From Batkoa obscura (taxonomy: Eukaryota; Entomophthoromycota; Entomophthoromycetes; Entomophthorales; Batkoaceae): 64,000 bases of DNA. Where the stretch lies: assembly GCA_030770535.1 (NCBI GenBank), contig JASVEC010000041.1, forward strand, positions 1 through 64,000. Direction: 5' to 3'. This document shows positions 22,195 through 31,310 of the stretch, piece by piece (within the stretch, counting starts at the first letter, position 1; each line of letters opens with the position of its first letter). The notes beneath the pieces are model-generated. The model saw only the letters and a program-made list of their open reading frames with translations, made no database searches and was not told where the DNA came from. The position numbers were made by a program, and so were the translations under genes.

Positions 22195-24248
22195 ATGCAA
22201 AAAGAAATTATATGCATAAGTAGCGACTCGGAGGAAGATAAAATTAAGAATAAAGTTATATGTTTAAATACTGATTCCGAAGATGAGAATAAAAATCCTA
22301 CAATTGAAATCAAATCACCATTTAGTGATGAAGGATCATTTCATGGATCCGATGATATCTTTGATGAGGACAAGTTTCCTTTTTTAGGTGATAAAAATTT
22401 TCTAAACGATTCAATGGAAGAAACGCCTAAGAAAGTAAAAGCAAAAAAAACTACAAATAGGAAAATTAAAGCTAAAGAAGTTAAAAGGCCAAAAGTTGAA
22501 GCTAAAAAAGTTAAAGGAAAGAACCCTGGAAAGAAAAACGCTGAAGAGACTCTTAGTGATATTGATTGGGAACCGTCAGTTGCTAATGTAGATGCCAATC
22601 CCCTGGAAAGTCAGAATAATAATGAGCAAGAAAATGAAAATGTAAAGAAAAGAAGGATCATGAGACCAAAGTTAGAACTGGATGACTTTTTTGTTAATAA
22701 CTGTAAGTTGTTAGGTTACTTGTTTTGATTATTAAACTGATATATATAAGTTGCGATGGATTACATTGAAAGTGAAGAAGAAGTTATGCCAGATACTAAA
22801 ACAGCTGATACTGCAAAAGATGATAGTATATTGGACTCTAGTCCATACCAGAGCTCTTTAGACAGGTAGAATTTTTATTATTACTAAATATAAATTATAA
22901 AGCTTTAGTTTAGTATTGATAGAGAGCTTGGTATTTCACCATTAATAACTAAAAAGAAGAAAAAACGTAAAATAACTGGCCTATCTGATTCATCAAAATC
23001 GTCTCTCAGTAGTCAATTAAATGACCTAGAAAATGGGTAAGAAAAGACGTTTAGTTAAATGGACATCAAATTTTAATCATAAGATAATAGAAATCAACTT
23101 TTGCCACGAAAAACATCATCTTCTATATCGACTTCTATTACTAAAAACAAAAGGTAAAGGGTTCTACTTTAATCTTCGAGAAAATTAAGTTATGTATTTA
23201 GTGAGCAAGAAGATAATAGTAAAGCTATAAGCCCATCAGCAAATGATAATGTTTCGAATAGCAATAAAGAAAGGTAATAATAAATGTAAACAAATAAATG
23301 AATGTTTATTTTTTTTCTAGTTCAGGAATAGAGCTAAATGATGAATTTAATGACCAAACTAAAAGACAAAATAGGCCTAAACCCGACCCGATAATCGATG
23401 GATTAGACCCAGAATTACAAGCTATCTACGAAGAAATGTTTAATGAAGATGGAGGTAATGCAGCTAAAGATAAAAATAATGTGAACGGCGGTAAATGTCA
23501 TATACGTTGTAATTTCCCAATAGTCCCAGATCAACCAATATTAGCCAGCAAAAATAAGTGGCATAGACCTATTGAGTTTATACTTACTTTGGTAATTATA
23601 TAATATTTCAAATTTACTAATGCTCAATTCATTAAAACTATTAGAATGATGATTTTCAAATAATGTTACATTCTTTAGCAGATAAGAAGAAAGTCAACTA
23701 TCAAAAAATATGTATAGAATATCAACAGGTAAAAGTATTCCCTTATACTACTCCTGAAGGCTTAGGTATCAAAGAAGGCGATACGATACAATTTGGTAAA
23801 TGATAAAGTAATTTAATTTCGATAATAATCATGTATTAATTGAATTCTAGACGTTTATTTAAGTGAAATTTATGAAAAAGTATTGGAAAACAGAAAGAAA
23901 GAAAAAGAAGAAAAGATGATAGAGCTCGAGAAACAAGAAATAGAATCTATCTGGAAGCCAGAGCCTGTCGATGAGGTTGTAAGATATTCTATTTTTGTCA
24001 AACCTCCAAAAGGAGAAGTTATAAAGTTTAAAATGAATTTAGTAAGTAAGATAGGTTTATTAATATTATAACTAATAAGCAATTAGGAATCTACAATTCA
24101 AACTCTTTTAGATAATGTGAAACAAAAATTAAATAGTGGAGAAGCAAAAATGAAGCTAGAGTTTGATGGAATACTATTAGATCCTACATTAAAGTTAAAA
24201 GAAACCGAGCTAGAAAACGAAGATATGGTTAATCTATGGATTGAGTAA
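22195..24248 (+). CDS. Rad60/Esc2/NIP45-like protein with SUMO-like domains
   Basis: Nine exons (22195-22702, 22751-22865, 22914-23036, 23091-23153, 23202-23273, 23321-23591, 23645-23795, 23851-24041, 24087-24248) give 551 residues. The extreme N-terminus has two hydrophobic-then-acidic blocks, IICISSDSEED and VICLNTDSEDE, that look like tandem SUMO-interacting motifs. A long acidic/basic disordered region follows. The C-terminal half carries a first SUMO-like domain (around residues 330-420, with PLEFILT-like and EGDTIQFDVYL segments). A second lies at the C-terminus (KPPKGEVIKFKM to LENEDMVNLWIE). This layout is that of the RENi family (Rad60, Esc2, NIP45), which acts in genome stability and Ubc9/SUMO pathways. 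Only 56 bases separate its stop from that of the Yaf9 gene on the other strand. Confidence 0.8.
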
Positions 24249-24304
24249 AAATAACTATGAAAAAATAAACTTAATTAGTAATGCCCCTTAAATAACAGCT
24301 TTAT

Positions 24305-25159
24305 TTATTTGCGAGAATGTTGGCTTAATTTTAAGTTTCTTATTTTAATCAAATTCTGATGAATTTTAGCTTTAAGCTTCTCTTTAACTTTAGCTAACTT
24401 TTCAAATTCTTCTTGTTCAGCTTGTTCACCTTGATAATCACAAATGAATATAAACACTTTTATAGAAATATGTCTTACTATATGGCTGTGCTGGTGTTTT
24501 TTTGGCGGGCAGCGTAATCGTAGGCTGCTTTAAATAAGTTTGATAAAAAGCTTCATAGGGTTCGTTGAAAACCTTAAAAATTAAAGTTTAAATAAGATCA
24601 AAGCAGATGTTAAGCAATGTTACCAGCTCATCGTAGTGAAAAGAGTGTACAACCTTACCTCTACTCCATGTTGTATTTGAAACATCATCCAATGGATACA
24701 ATCTAAGGTTATGATAAAGCGTAATTAACTTTTCGTTACAGGCTAATGTAAACAATAATTTAATCACAATCTCAAACTCTCCCCACCCCGTTTCAGTAAC
24801 TTCAAAAGGGTATTTTTCAACTGAGCGATTATTATTATCGTAAGTGTCATGTAACCTGAAGGTAACCCTTCTTAGCATAAAACTTAAATCTTCTCCATTA
24901 ACACCACGGACAAATACAGTCCAACGATGTGTATGGTTTTCCGGTGCTTCTGACTTTTCTTTTGCTGATAATGGGATCGCCTGGCTTCCATATACAAATG
25001 GTATGTAAAAACATACATCCTAATTTGAGGTATTTAATGTTTAGTATCCTTTTCTTTTGGTTTATGATGTCTGCTACCTTTGCTCTTCTTCCACTCTATT
25101 AATAATAAATATTTTACTAAATTATTTTTATTTTTTTACCATTACTTGGATTGATTCAT
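24305..25159 (-). CDS. YEATS-domain protein Yaf9/GAS41
   Basis: Reader of acylated histone lysines shared by SWR1 and NuA4 complexes. The main exon 25019-24624 encodes most of the YEATS domain: HTHRWTVFVRGVNGEDL, MLRRVTFRLHDTY, and YPFEVTETGWGEFEI, the family hallmark. Exons 24572-24479 and 24429-24305 add the tail, ending in a Lys/Leu coiled coil (EFEKLAKVKEKLKAKI). The N-terminus is tentative: a 14-base exon (25159-25146) and a 16-base microexon (25093-25078) give MNQSNGRRAKDVCFYIPFVY, which fits the family start. Total length is about 214 residues, near that of yeast Yaf9. Confidence 0.88.
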
Positions 25160-25251
25160 TGAAATTAATTTTTATCGTTTGCATTTTAAGAGCACCCTTT
25201 TATTTTTTGGGCAAAGTTCGATTGTACGATAATTTTGGAAAAAACGCTAAA

Positions 25252-25343
25252 TATAAGGTGTTTTTTTGGTTTCATCACTTTCCATTTTCTAATCATTACT
25301 TAAGTAGGAAAGCTGTAAGATTTTTAAAAAATAGATCCCAATA
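25252..25343 (+). mobile_element. miniature inverted-repeat element, family A copy 3 (degenerate)
   Basis: Recognisable by TATAAGGTGTTTTTTTGGTT and TTTCATCACTTTCCATTTTC. The right end (TAGATCCCAATA) is decayed. Confidence 0.6.
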
Positions 25344-25418
25344 TGAGTATGTCCAAATTAATTTTATTTTTAAAAACCCTGCCTAAATTCTATAAAAATA
25401 AATTCTTTATTAAACTAA

Positions 25419-25511
25419 GTGGGGGTGTTTTTTTTGGCTTCATTACTTTTTTCATCTTTTAGACCCTATTTGAATGGGAAAGTTATTAGTAAAATTAAAA
25501 ATACATCTCCA
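25419..25511 (+). mobile_element. miniature inverted-repeat element, family A copy 4
   Basis: Begins GTGGGGGTGTTTTTTTTGGC and ends AAAATACATCTCC. The inner part is slightly shortened. Confidence 0.75.
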
Positions 25512-25678
25512 AGTACTTAACATAGTTTTAGGTTATTTTATTATAAGTTATATTATAAATTAGCAGAATTTTTACTAAATTTAATAAAAATCTTTGGATT
25601 AACAAGACTTTTATTAGTATATTAAGTTAATAAATAGCTGCATAAGAGGGGGAGTAATTAACTTTTGTAAAAGTTAGT

Positions 25679-25782
25679 ATTTGGTGATATGTTTTTATAT
25701 TTAAGAATTTTACTAACAATTTTTCCACTCAAATAGTGCTTAAAAGACAGAAAAAGTGATGAAGCCAAAAAAACATCCCCAT
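25679..25782 (-). mobile_element. miniature inverted-repeat element, family A copy 5
   Basis: Reverse copy: TTTTTCCACTCAAATAGTGC inside, right end GCCAAAAAAACATCCCCAT, left end weak. Confidence 0.8.
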
Positions 25783-25860
25783 TTAGTAATTAGAGTTAAA
25801 GGCAGCTTTTGCTTAATTAACTAGTTATAAGTTAAAAAGACTTAAATTATAAAGATAACA

Positions 25861-25965
25861 TATGGGGGTGTATTTTTGTGTTTAAAAACTTTATCAATAA
25901 TTTTTCCACTCAAATAGTGCTTGAAAAATGGAAAAAGCAACGAAGCCAAAAAAACCACCCCCATA
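25861..25965 (-). mobile_element. miniature inverted-repeat element, family A copy 6 (best preserved)
   Basis: Termini are perfect mirror images: TATGGGGGTG at the left and CACCCCCATA at the right. The element is ~105 bp and ends next to TA, consistent with a TA target site. It carries the internal TTTTTCCACTCAAATAGTGC block. Confidence 0.88.
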
Positions 25966-26032
25966 TAATAACATTAATAAAAGTTACAAGACAAAGTAAT
26001 ATATAATATACTTTAATAAAATAAACTTAAAG

Positions 26033-26452
26033 TTAATAATAGTTTGACTTTTGAATATAAAAAGGCATCAGCTCAAGAGCAATCCCACGAGCAGCTATCA
26101 TACAGTGTTCTCTTTCATAAGGAGGTAAAAAAGTAGAGTGGTATTTACATAGTAAATAATATAACTCGTTAAATTTAAGGTATTTAAACTGATATTTGGG
26201 ATTCAGAGTGCAATTATACTTAAAAAAATTGGAATCTCTTATAAATTTTAATTTTTCTAAAAGAGCACTGGTATCAGTTCTTCCCATCACACTACGTTGA
26301 TGATTTACTTGTACTTGAACATTGTGTAAACTATTTACTTCTTCTTCCTCTTCCTCTTCTTCAGTTTGAAATGGATCCAAGATGTTAAATTTCTTTTCAC
26401 CTCTTGATCTGATAAAGCTATTGTCTTGAGCTAAATGGTAATTCATTATCAA
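26033..26452 (-). CDS. hypothetical protein, 139 residues
   Basis: I do not recognise this family. It is one uninterrupted exon with an acidic run (TEEEEEEEEV, residues ~30-39). The second half is aromatic- and Leu-rich and looks folded (KFNELYYLLCKYH and HCMIAARGIALELMPFYI). The 165-base divergent spacing to the next gene and the absence of stops in such AT-rich DNA support it as real. The start could also be the Met at codon 3. Confidence 0.55.
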   Translation of the reverse strand: MIMNYHLAQDNSFIRSRGEKKFNILDPFQTEEEEEEEEVNSLHNVQVQVNHQRSVMGRTDTSALLEKLKFIRDSNFFKYNCTLNPKYQFKYLKFNELYYLLCKYHSTFLPPYEREHCMIAARGIALELMPFYIQKSNYY

Positions 26453-26617
26453 AAACCATTATTATAAATCCTTACTAATGTATTTATAGTTTTATTTACT
26501 ACGTAATCTAAACTTGTATTTTTATGAAATGACTGTTTTTATGGTAAACCAATTAGAGAAAGGTATCATTTAAAGTAAATTAGATTTAAAAAAATTTAAA
26601 AAATTTGCATTTTTATA

Positions 26618-27262
26618 ATGGATAAACGTGCGAAATTAGAAGCCTTAGCAAAGAAGAAGAGAGAAGAAAGGGAAGAGGCCGAAAGAGCTAAAAAACGAAC
26701 TAAACAAGCCAAACAAATTGAAAGTAAGAATAAAAAACAATAAAGTAAACTGATTCATAAATTTTTAGGAAGTAAACCAATAGTCAAAAAGCCTGAAAAA
26801 AGTGACTATAAAGTAACAGAAAGGCCAAGTGGTAAGTGTTATTATATTCTAAGTGATAAATTTTAAATTCGACCAGGTATAAAAAGGCCTACCCCAATAC
26901 CCAAAAATAGAGTATTTGAAAGGGTAAAACCAAACTCAGAAACTCTACAAAAGCCATTATTTGGGAGACAGAATGAAGACACATATGACGAAGGAGATGG
27001 GTTTGTAGTTGACAGTGAAGACGAAGAGGGAGAAGAGGAAGATGATTTCAGCGAAGAAAGTGAAGAGTCCCCAAGACCAAAAAAGAAGGGCAAAAAAGTT
27101 AAAGAGGTAGCTAAAAAGAAAAAAAAGAGTCGACATTCTGACAGTGATGAAGGCTCAGATAATATCGATGAAGAAATCACGCTAGAGGATGAGTTAGAGG
27201 ATTTAGATACCTCTGTAATTATTAAATCTGGGCCTGGTAGACGTACTCGCTCATCAAGATAA
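26618..27262 (+). CDS. acidic/basic low-complexity nuclear-type protein
   Basis: Three exons (26618-26723, 26769-26831, 26877-27262) give about 184 residues. The N-terminus is a charged coiled coil (EALAKKKREEREEAERAKKR). Then come a Pro/Arg-rich stretch (GIKRPTPIPKNRVFE), an acidic patch (DGFVVDSEDEEGEEEDDF) and a lysine-rich block (PKKKGKK, KKKKKSRH). The C-terminus is GPGRRTRSSR. The N-terminal K/E coiled coil and acidic DGFVVD motif recall SPT2-type histone chaperones, but the diagnostic SPT2 C-terminal helix is not seen, so I leave it unnamed. Confidence 0.68.
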
Positions 27263-27928
27263 GTCTCCTAATCTATTTTTTAGTTCCGAACCAATTTAAA
27301 AGTTTAGGCAAAATAAGTATGTTTTTATTTTTATATTTTATATTTTTTATATTATAAATGTCTTGTAAGGATCGAGTACAAGTAGTTTGACTAAATCATT
27401 AAGATTCATTATTAATGCTTGAAAATGTTAAATAAAAATTAATTATAGATAAACTAGAATAATTCTAAATCAAAAATCAAAATTTATAGTAAAAGATAAA
27501 ATATAATGAAAGATGTTAGAATAAGACAATATCAAATATAAATGTAAAGTATGAATATACATTTATTGAAAAAAGTACCAATATTTTATAATGAAAAATT
27601 ATTATAAAATTTAAAATAGATGTATTGTGTGGTAATTTTAAACACAAGTATTTTTGTCACTATTTAGATATTGCAACTTTGTTATAATTCAATAAACTGT
27701 TCTATATTTAGAGTTTTTTACTAGATAAAAAATTGTTTAACTATTTTAGAAATCATATTATTCAGATGATTCCGTATATGAAGACATACTCAATATAATA
27801 TCACTATTATTGTATTTTAAAAAATTAACTAATTATGCAGATTTTGCATATTGTTCCTTATGGTTTTAGAATAATACTTAAACTAGGAGTTTATAAGAAT
27901 ATTTTTTTAAAAAATTCACTCAGAGAGA
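27263..27928. other. intergenic stretch
   Basis: AT-rich spacer between the low-complexity protein gene and tRNA-Leu. Nothing recognised. Confidence 0.55.
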
Positions 27929-28011
27929 TGATCAGGATGGGATTCGAACCCACGCCTCCGAAGAGACCGCGGCCTTAACACGGCGCCTTAGACCAACTCG
28001 GCCACCTGATC
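27929..28011 (-). tRNA. tRNA-Leu, anticodon AAG
   Basis: Read on the minus strand, the 7-bp acceptor stem GATCAGG pairs perfectly with CCTGATC, and A is the discriminator. The D arm is GGCCGAGTTGGTCTAAGGC. The anticodon stem CCGTG/CGCGG encloses the loop TTAAGGC (anticodon AAG). A long variable arm (TCTCTTCGGAGGC) is typical of type II leucine tRNAs, and the T arm carries TTCGAAT. There is no intron, and A34 would be modified to inosine. Confidence 0.96.
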
Positions 28012-28793
28012 TTCTTGCTAATTTAACATTGTCAATTATTTATTAATTTATTTTTTGCGATCTTATCAAATCTATTGATTAACATCGAAGTAAAACTGGT
28101 TGTATTTAAATATCATTATTGCTTTAATTTATTATTGACTTTCTTTATGTGAATTTAATGATTTTAATAAATTTACTATCTTGACTTTACATAAGACATC
28201 AGCATTAAATTTAAATAGACACAAAAATTATTTCTACCAATTTTATAAAAATAGTTTAATTTATTAAAGATACTCAATCTCAAATGTATACTGTATACCA
28301 AGTATTTATAATTGGCAGTTAGTATTATTACACTGATCCGAACTTTGATACTTAAATTTTAATTATTAAATGAACAGTTGAATTTATTCATCTGTAAGTT
28401 TGATTTTTAATTTACTCCTTTTATCATCTGATTTTAAGCTTGAACAGTTAGAATTGTCGGAATTAAGCTAGTTTCCGAAGCTTATAAGCATCCCACTGAC
28501 CCACGTACTTTTAACAGTGAACATAATATATTTATTAGAATTAGAATCAGAATAGAGTATATAAGTAAAATAACTAATTTACTTCATTATTTGTTTACTA
28601 TTTAAAATAAATTTACATTATAAAAATGGTATTTAAGCTATAAATAGCCTTTTTAAAATAATAAAATAAATGGCTAATACCAAGAGATAGTGCCAAGAGT
28701 AAATATCACCCATTAATACATGATATATATACCTTAGAAATAAATAAGCTGCCTAATTATAATATTCGAGTAACAACACAATTATAGTCTCAT
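28012..28793. other. intergenic stretch
   Basis: 0.8 kb upstream of the secreted-protein gene, with no recognised features. Confidence 0.55.
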
Positions 28794-29393
28794 ATGAAAT
28801 TCTTTAACACAATTGTTTTATTAACCAGCGGCATCTATTGCTCCAAAGAAGTCTATGATGGGGACTTTAATCAGCCATTGCCTCCTAGACTCTATGGGAA
28901 ATTTTCTGCTAATTACATGCAACATAAGTGGAATAGTATCAATATGAGCCATGTGTCTGCTGGGATGATTTATCATTCTTACAACGATAAAAAAATCCGA
29001 GTTGACGGTGCTAATGAAGGAGGGGTATTGATGAGCTCATCCTTTGATTTTGCTAATGTTACTAATGAAGGCGTTAGTAATCGAATTGTGGAATTAGGAA
29101 AGAAAGATGATCAATACTATCGTATTCCAATTCCAGCTTTTCCATTAGTTGATCCATCGTTACTTATCACTAATAATGCAATATTTACAGGCTATGGTAT
29201 GGATGAGTTGTACGGAAAAGTTGAACAATGGAATGTGATTAAGAACAACCTTAATGTCCAATTTTTTATTAAAGATAAAAAATTTATACGTTATGACTTT
29301 TGGTCAGAATACAATCGCACTTACACTACTACTCGATTCTTTAATATTAAGTATGACGTACCTTCAAGCATCTTTAAATATGATACAAATTAA
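28794..29393 (+). CDS. putative secreted protein of unknown function
   Basis: A single exon of 199 residues. The N-terminus (MKFFNTIVLLTSGIYCSKEV) looks like a short signal peptide with cleavage around residue 17. The body is rich in aromatics and beta-prone segments (PPRLYGKFSANYMQHKW, HVSAGMIYHSYNDKKIRVDG, KFIRYDFWSEYNRTYTTTRF), with potential N-glycosylation sites (NMS, NRT, NVT). The pattern of a ligand-pocket-like beta sheet with an RxDxW-type segment recalls LolA-like or uncharacterised secreted proteins of protists and fungi, but I cannot name a family. It lies in a gene-poor, element-rich neighbourhood. Confidence 0.7.
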   Translation: MKFFNTIVLLTSGIYCSKEVYDGDFNQPLPPRLYGKFSANYMQHKWNSINMSHVSAGMIYHSYNDKKIRVDGANEGGVLMSSSFDFANVTNEGVSNRIVELGKKDDQYYRIPIPAFPLVDPSLLITNNAIFTGYGMDELYGKVEQWNVIKNNLNVQFFIKDKKFIRYDFWSEYNRTYTTTRFFNIKYDVPSSIFKYDTN

Positions 29394-29681
29394 TAAAACC
29401 ACTAATTAGATGTTGGTTTATTTTACTATCTTAGATTTATCATTTTATAATTAAACCACATATATAGCACTTTCAACCGATTATAACTATCTCAAAAAAA
29501 TATTTGAACAAGCTGTCATAAAAAATTTCAATAATAAATATTAGGAAAATATAATATATATATTTATCATCAGTTTTTATAATTAAATGCGAATAATTTC
29601 TATTACTTTATTCTATATTTTGTTTTTTAATTATTATTGAAAAAATTTAGCTTATTCAAATTTTTAGAGAATTGTAAAATT

Positions 29682-29764
29682 ATGGCGTTTTTTTGCTAAT
29701 ATTTTTTCCGCTCAAACAGTTTAAAAGATGGAAAAAGTAATGAAGCCAAAAAAACACCCTTATT
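29682..29764 (-). mobile_element. miniature inverted-repeat element, family A copy 7 (shortened)
   Basis: About 83 bp: left end TATGGCGTTTTTTTG, internal TTTTTTCCGCTCAAACAG, right end GCCAAAAAAACACCCTTAT. About 20 bases of the left part are missing. Confidence 0.75.
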
Positions 29765-30214
29765 TGTTAAAAATTTTGCACTAAATAATCGAAATCAAGT
29801 TTGACAGATTTTCATTAAACTTTATAAGCAAGGATCACTTTTTTGATTATGTAACTTTTAATATAATACCCTATTCTAAGTATTTAAACAAATTAACAGC
29901 TTTAATATATTTGATAAATGATAGTATTTTTTATTTGTATTAAACCAGATTGAGTTTTCCTAAATTTAAATAGTCTTTTAAGCTTTTTTTAAATATATTG
30001 TATAACTAAAAACTAACTTTACATACATTTGATAATAACTAGCTTATTTAAATAACATAATTCAAACTTATGTACAGTTATATAGAGCTGTGCCATAATA
30101 AAAATAAAAATAATGAGGATGCTCAAATTGGTTTTATTTTTCTATATAATTTTTAAACATTTTATATTTTGAAAATTACTCCAAGTTCTATAAAAATAAG
30201 CCTTTTAGTAAAAA

Positions 30215-30337
30215 CTGGAAATACTTAAACACAAAAATACACCCCCATATGTTAAGGATTTTCCTAACAATTCTTTCTTCTGCTCAAATAGTGCTTAAAA
30301 GATGGAAAAAGTGATGAAGCCAAAAACATCCCCCGTG
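30215..30337. mobile_element. miniature inverted-repeat element, family A copy 8 (rearranged)
   Basis: A right-hand terminus in forward orientation (TTAAACACAAAAATACACCC ending CCCATA) directly abuts a reverse-oriented body. That body has CTGCTCAAATAGTGCTTAAA and GATGAAGCCAAAAACATCCC. Either one end has been inverted or two partial copies are joined. Confidence 0.7.
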
Positions 30338-30890
30338 TTCTAAATTATTTTATCAAATTTAATAAAAATTCCTAAATTAATAAGATTTCTATTAATATAA
30401 CTTATATATTAATATTGATCAAAGTTATGATATATAAATAAATAAACATTTTTATAAAACCTCGTTAAAAAATATTTACTTACATACTACAACTTTAAAA
30501 GTTATATCAGTAAGTGCTCTGGTAATCCGGGAATTCCTATTAAATTTAATATAAATTATAATAAAGTAATTTAAAACTATGGTAAGTACTTTTATTTTTT
30601 AATAAAGCACTTATTTTTATAGAGTTTTAAGTAAAGTTTTTAGCACAAAATATTTAAAAATTGGATAAAAAATCAAATTCAGATGTTCTCATATACTATC
30701 AATTATAAAACCAATGACAAAATAGCTGAATAAAATTGTTGATCCTCTGTACTTTGCGTTATTTGCAAAAAGACTACATGGGATGGGCATTTCCACCAAC
30801 AGCATTTAAGTCCATTTCCTTGCTACATCTTTCAGTTCTCACAGATCAATAAAAAAATGTATTTTTTGTTTCAATATTTTGTCTATTTTA

Positions 30891-30963
30891 TGTAGAAAAG
30901 ATTGGTGACTTATTAGTTGAAAAAGAGATATTCTCATGTTATACATATATGATCTTTTCTACA
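30891..30963. repeat. perfect 12-bp inverted repeat, 73-bp span
   Basis: TGTAGAAAAGAT at 30891-30902 and its exact complement ATCTTTTCTACA at 30952-30963 bracket 49 AT-rich bases. It could be a tiny foldback element or a hairpin. Confidence 0.5.
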
Positions 30964-31310
30964 TTAATAATAAGTTGAATTATGTATGCAGTTGAAATAA
31001 AAATTTATAAAAACTCTACTATCCAAGTTTTTATAATAACTGTATAAAGCTACCTTGATTTGCTAAGCTTCTATACAATAATATTTATTTAACAACCCCA
31101 TTTTGACCAACAACCCATTTAATCAGCTTTCTGCCTTATAAATCTAAGTTGGGATAATATTAAAGTGGTTCATTTAATTTTAAATAATTTATTGCAGTTG
31201 ATGAGGAAGAGTATTATTATATTAGGAAAGTATATAATAAAATATAAGAAAAGAGTGTTTATTAATTTTATCGTTCTGTTTTATAAATATTATTGTATTG
31301 CGATTGCAAA

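Larger units (their letters stand above)
25160..26032. other. intergenic cluster of miniature elements
   Basis: Four family A elements lie within ~0.72 kb here. An apparent 109-codon frame on the plus strand (25057-25386) overlaps the Yaf9 N-terminal exons and an element, and is not a gene. Confidence 0.6.
29394..31310. other. intergenic stretch with miniature elements
   Basis: 1.9 kb holding a shortened family A copy, a rearranged family A copy and a small 12-bp inverted-repeat structure at 30891-30963. No gene. Confidence 0.55.

Noticed and set aside
25057-25386. 109-codon open frame on the plus strand
   Set aside because: It overlaps the Yaf9 N-terminal exons and a degenerate miniature element, and has no family resemblance.
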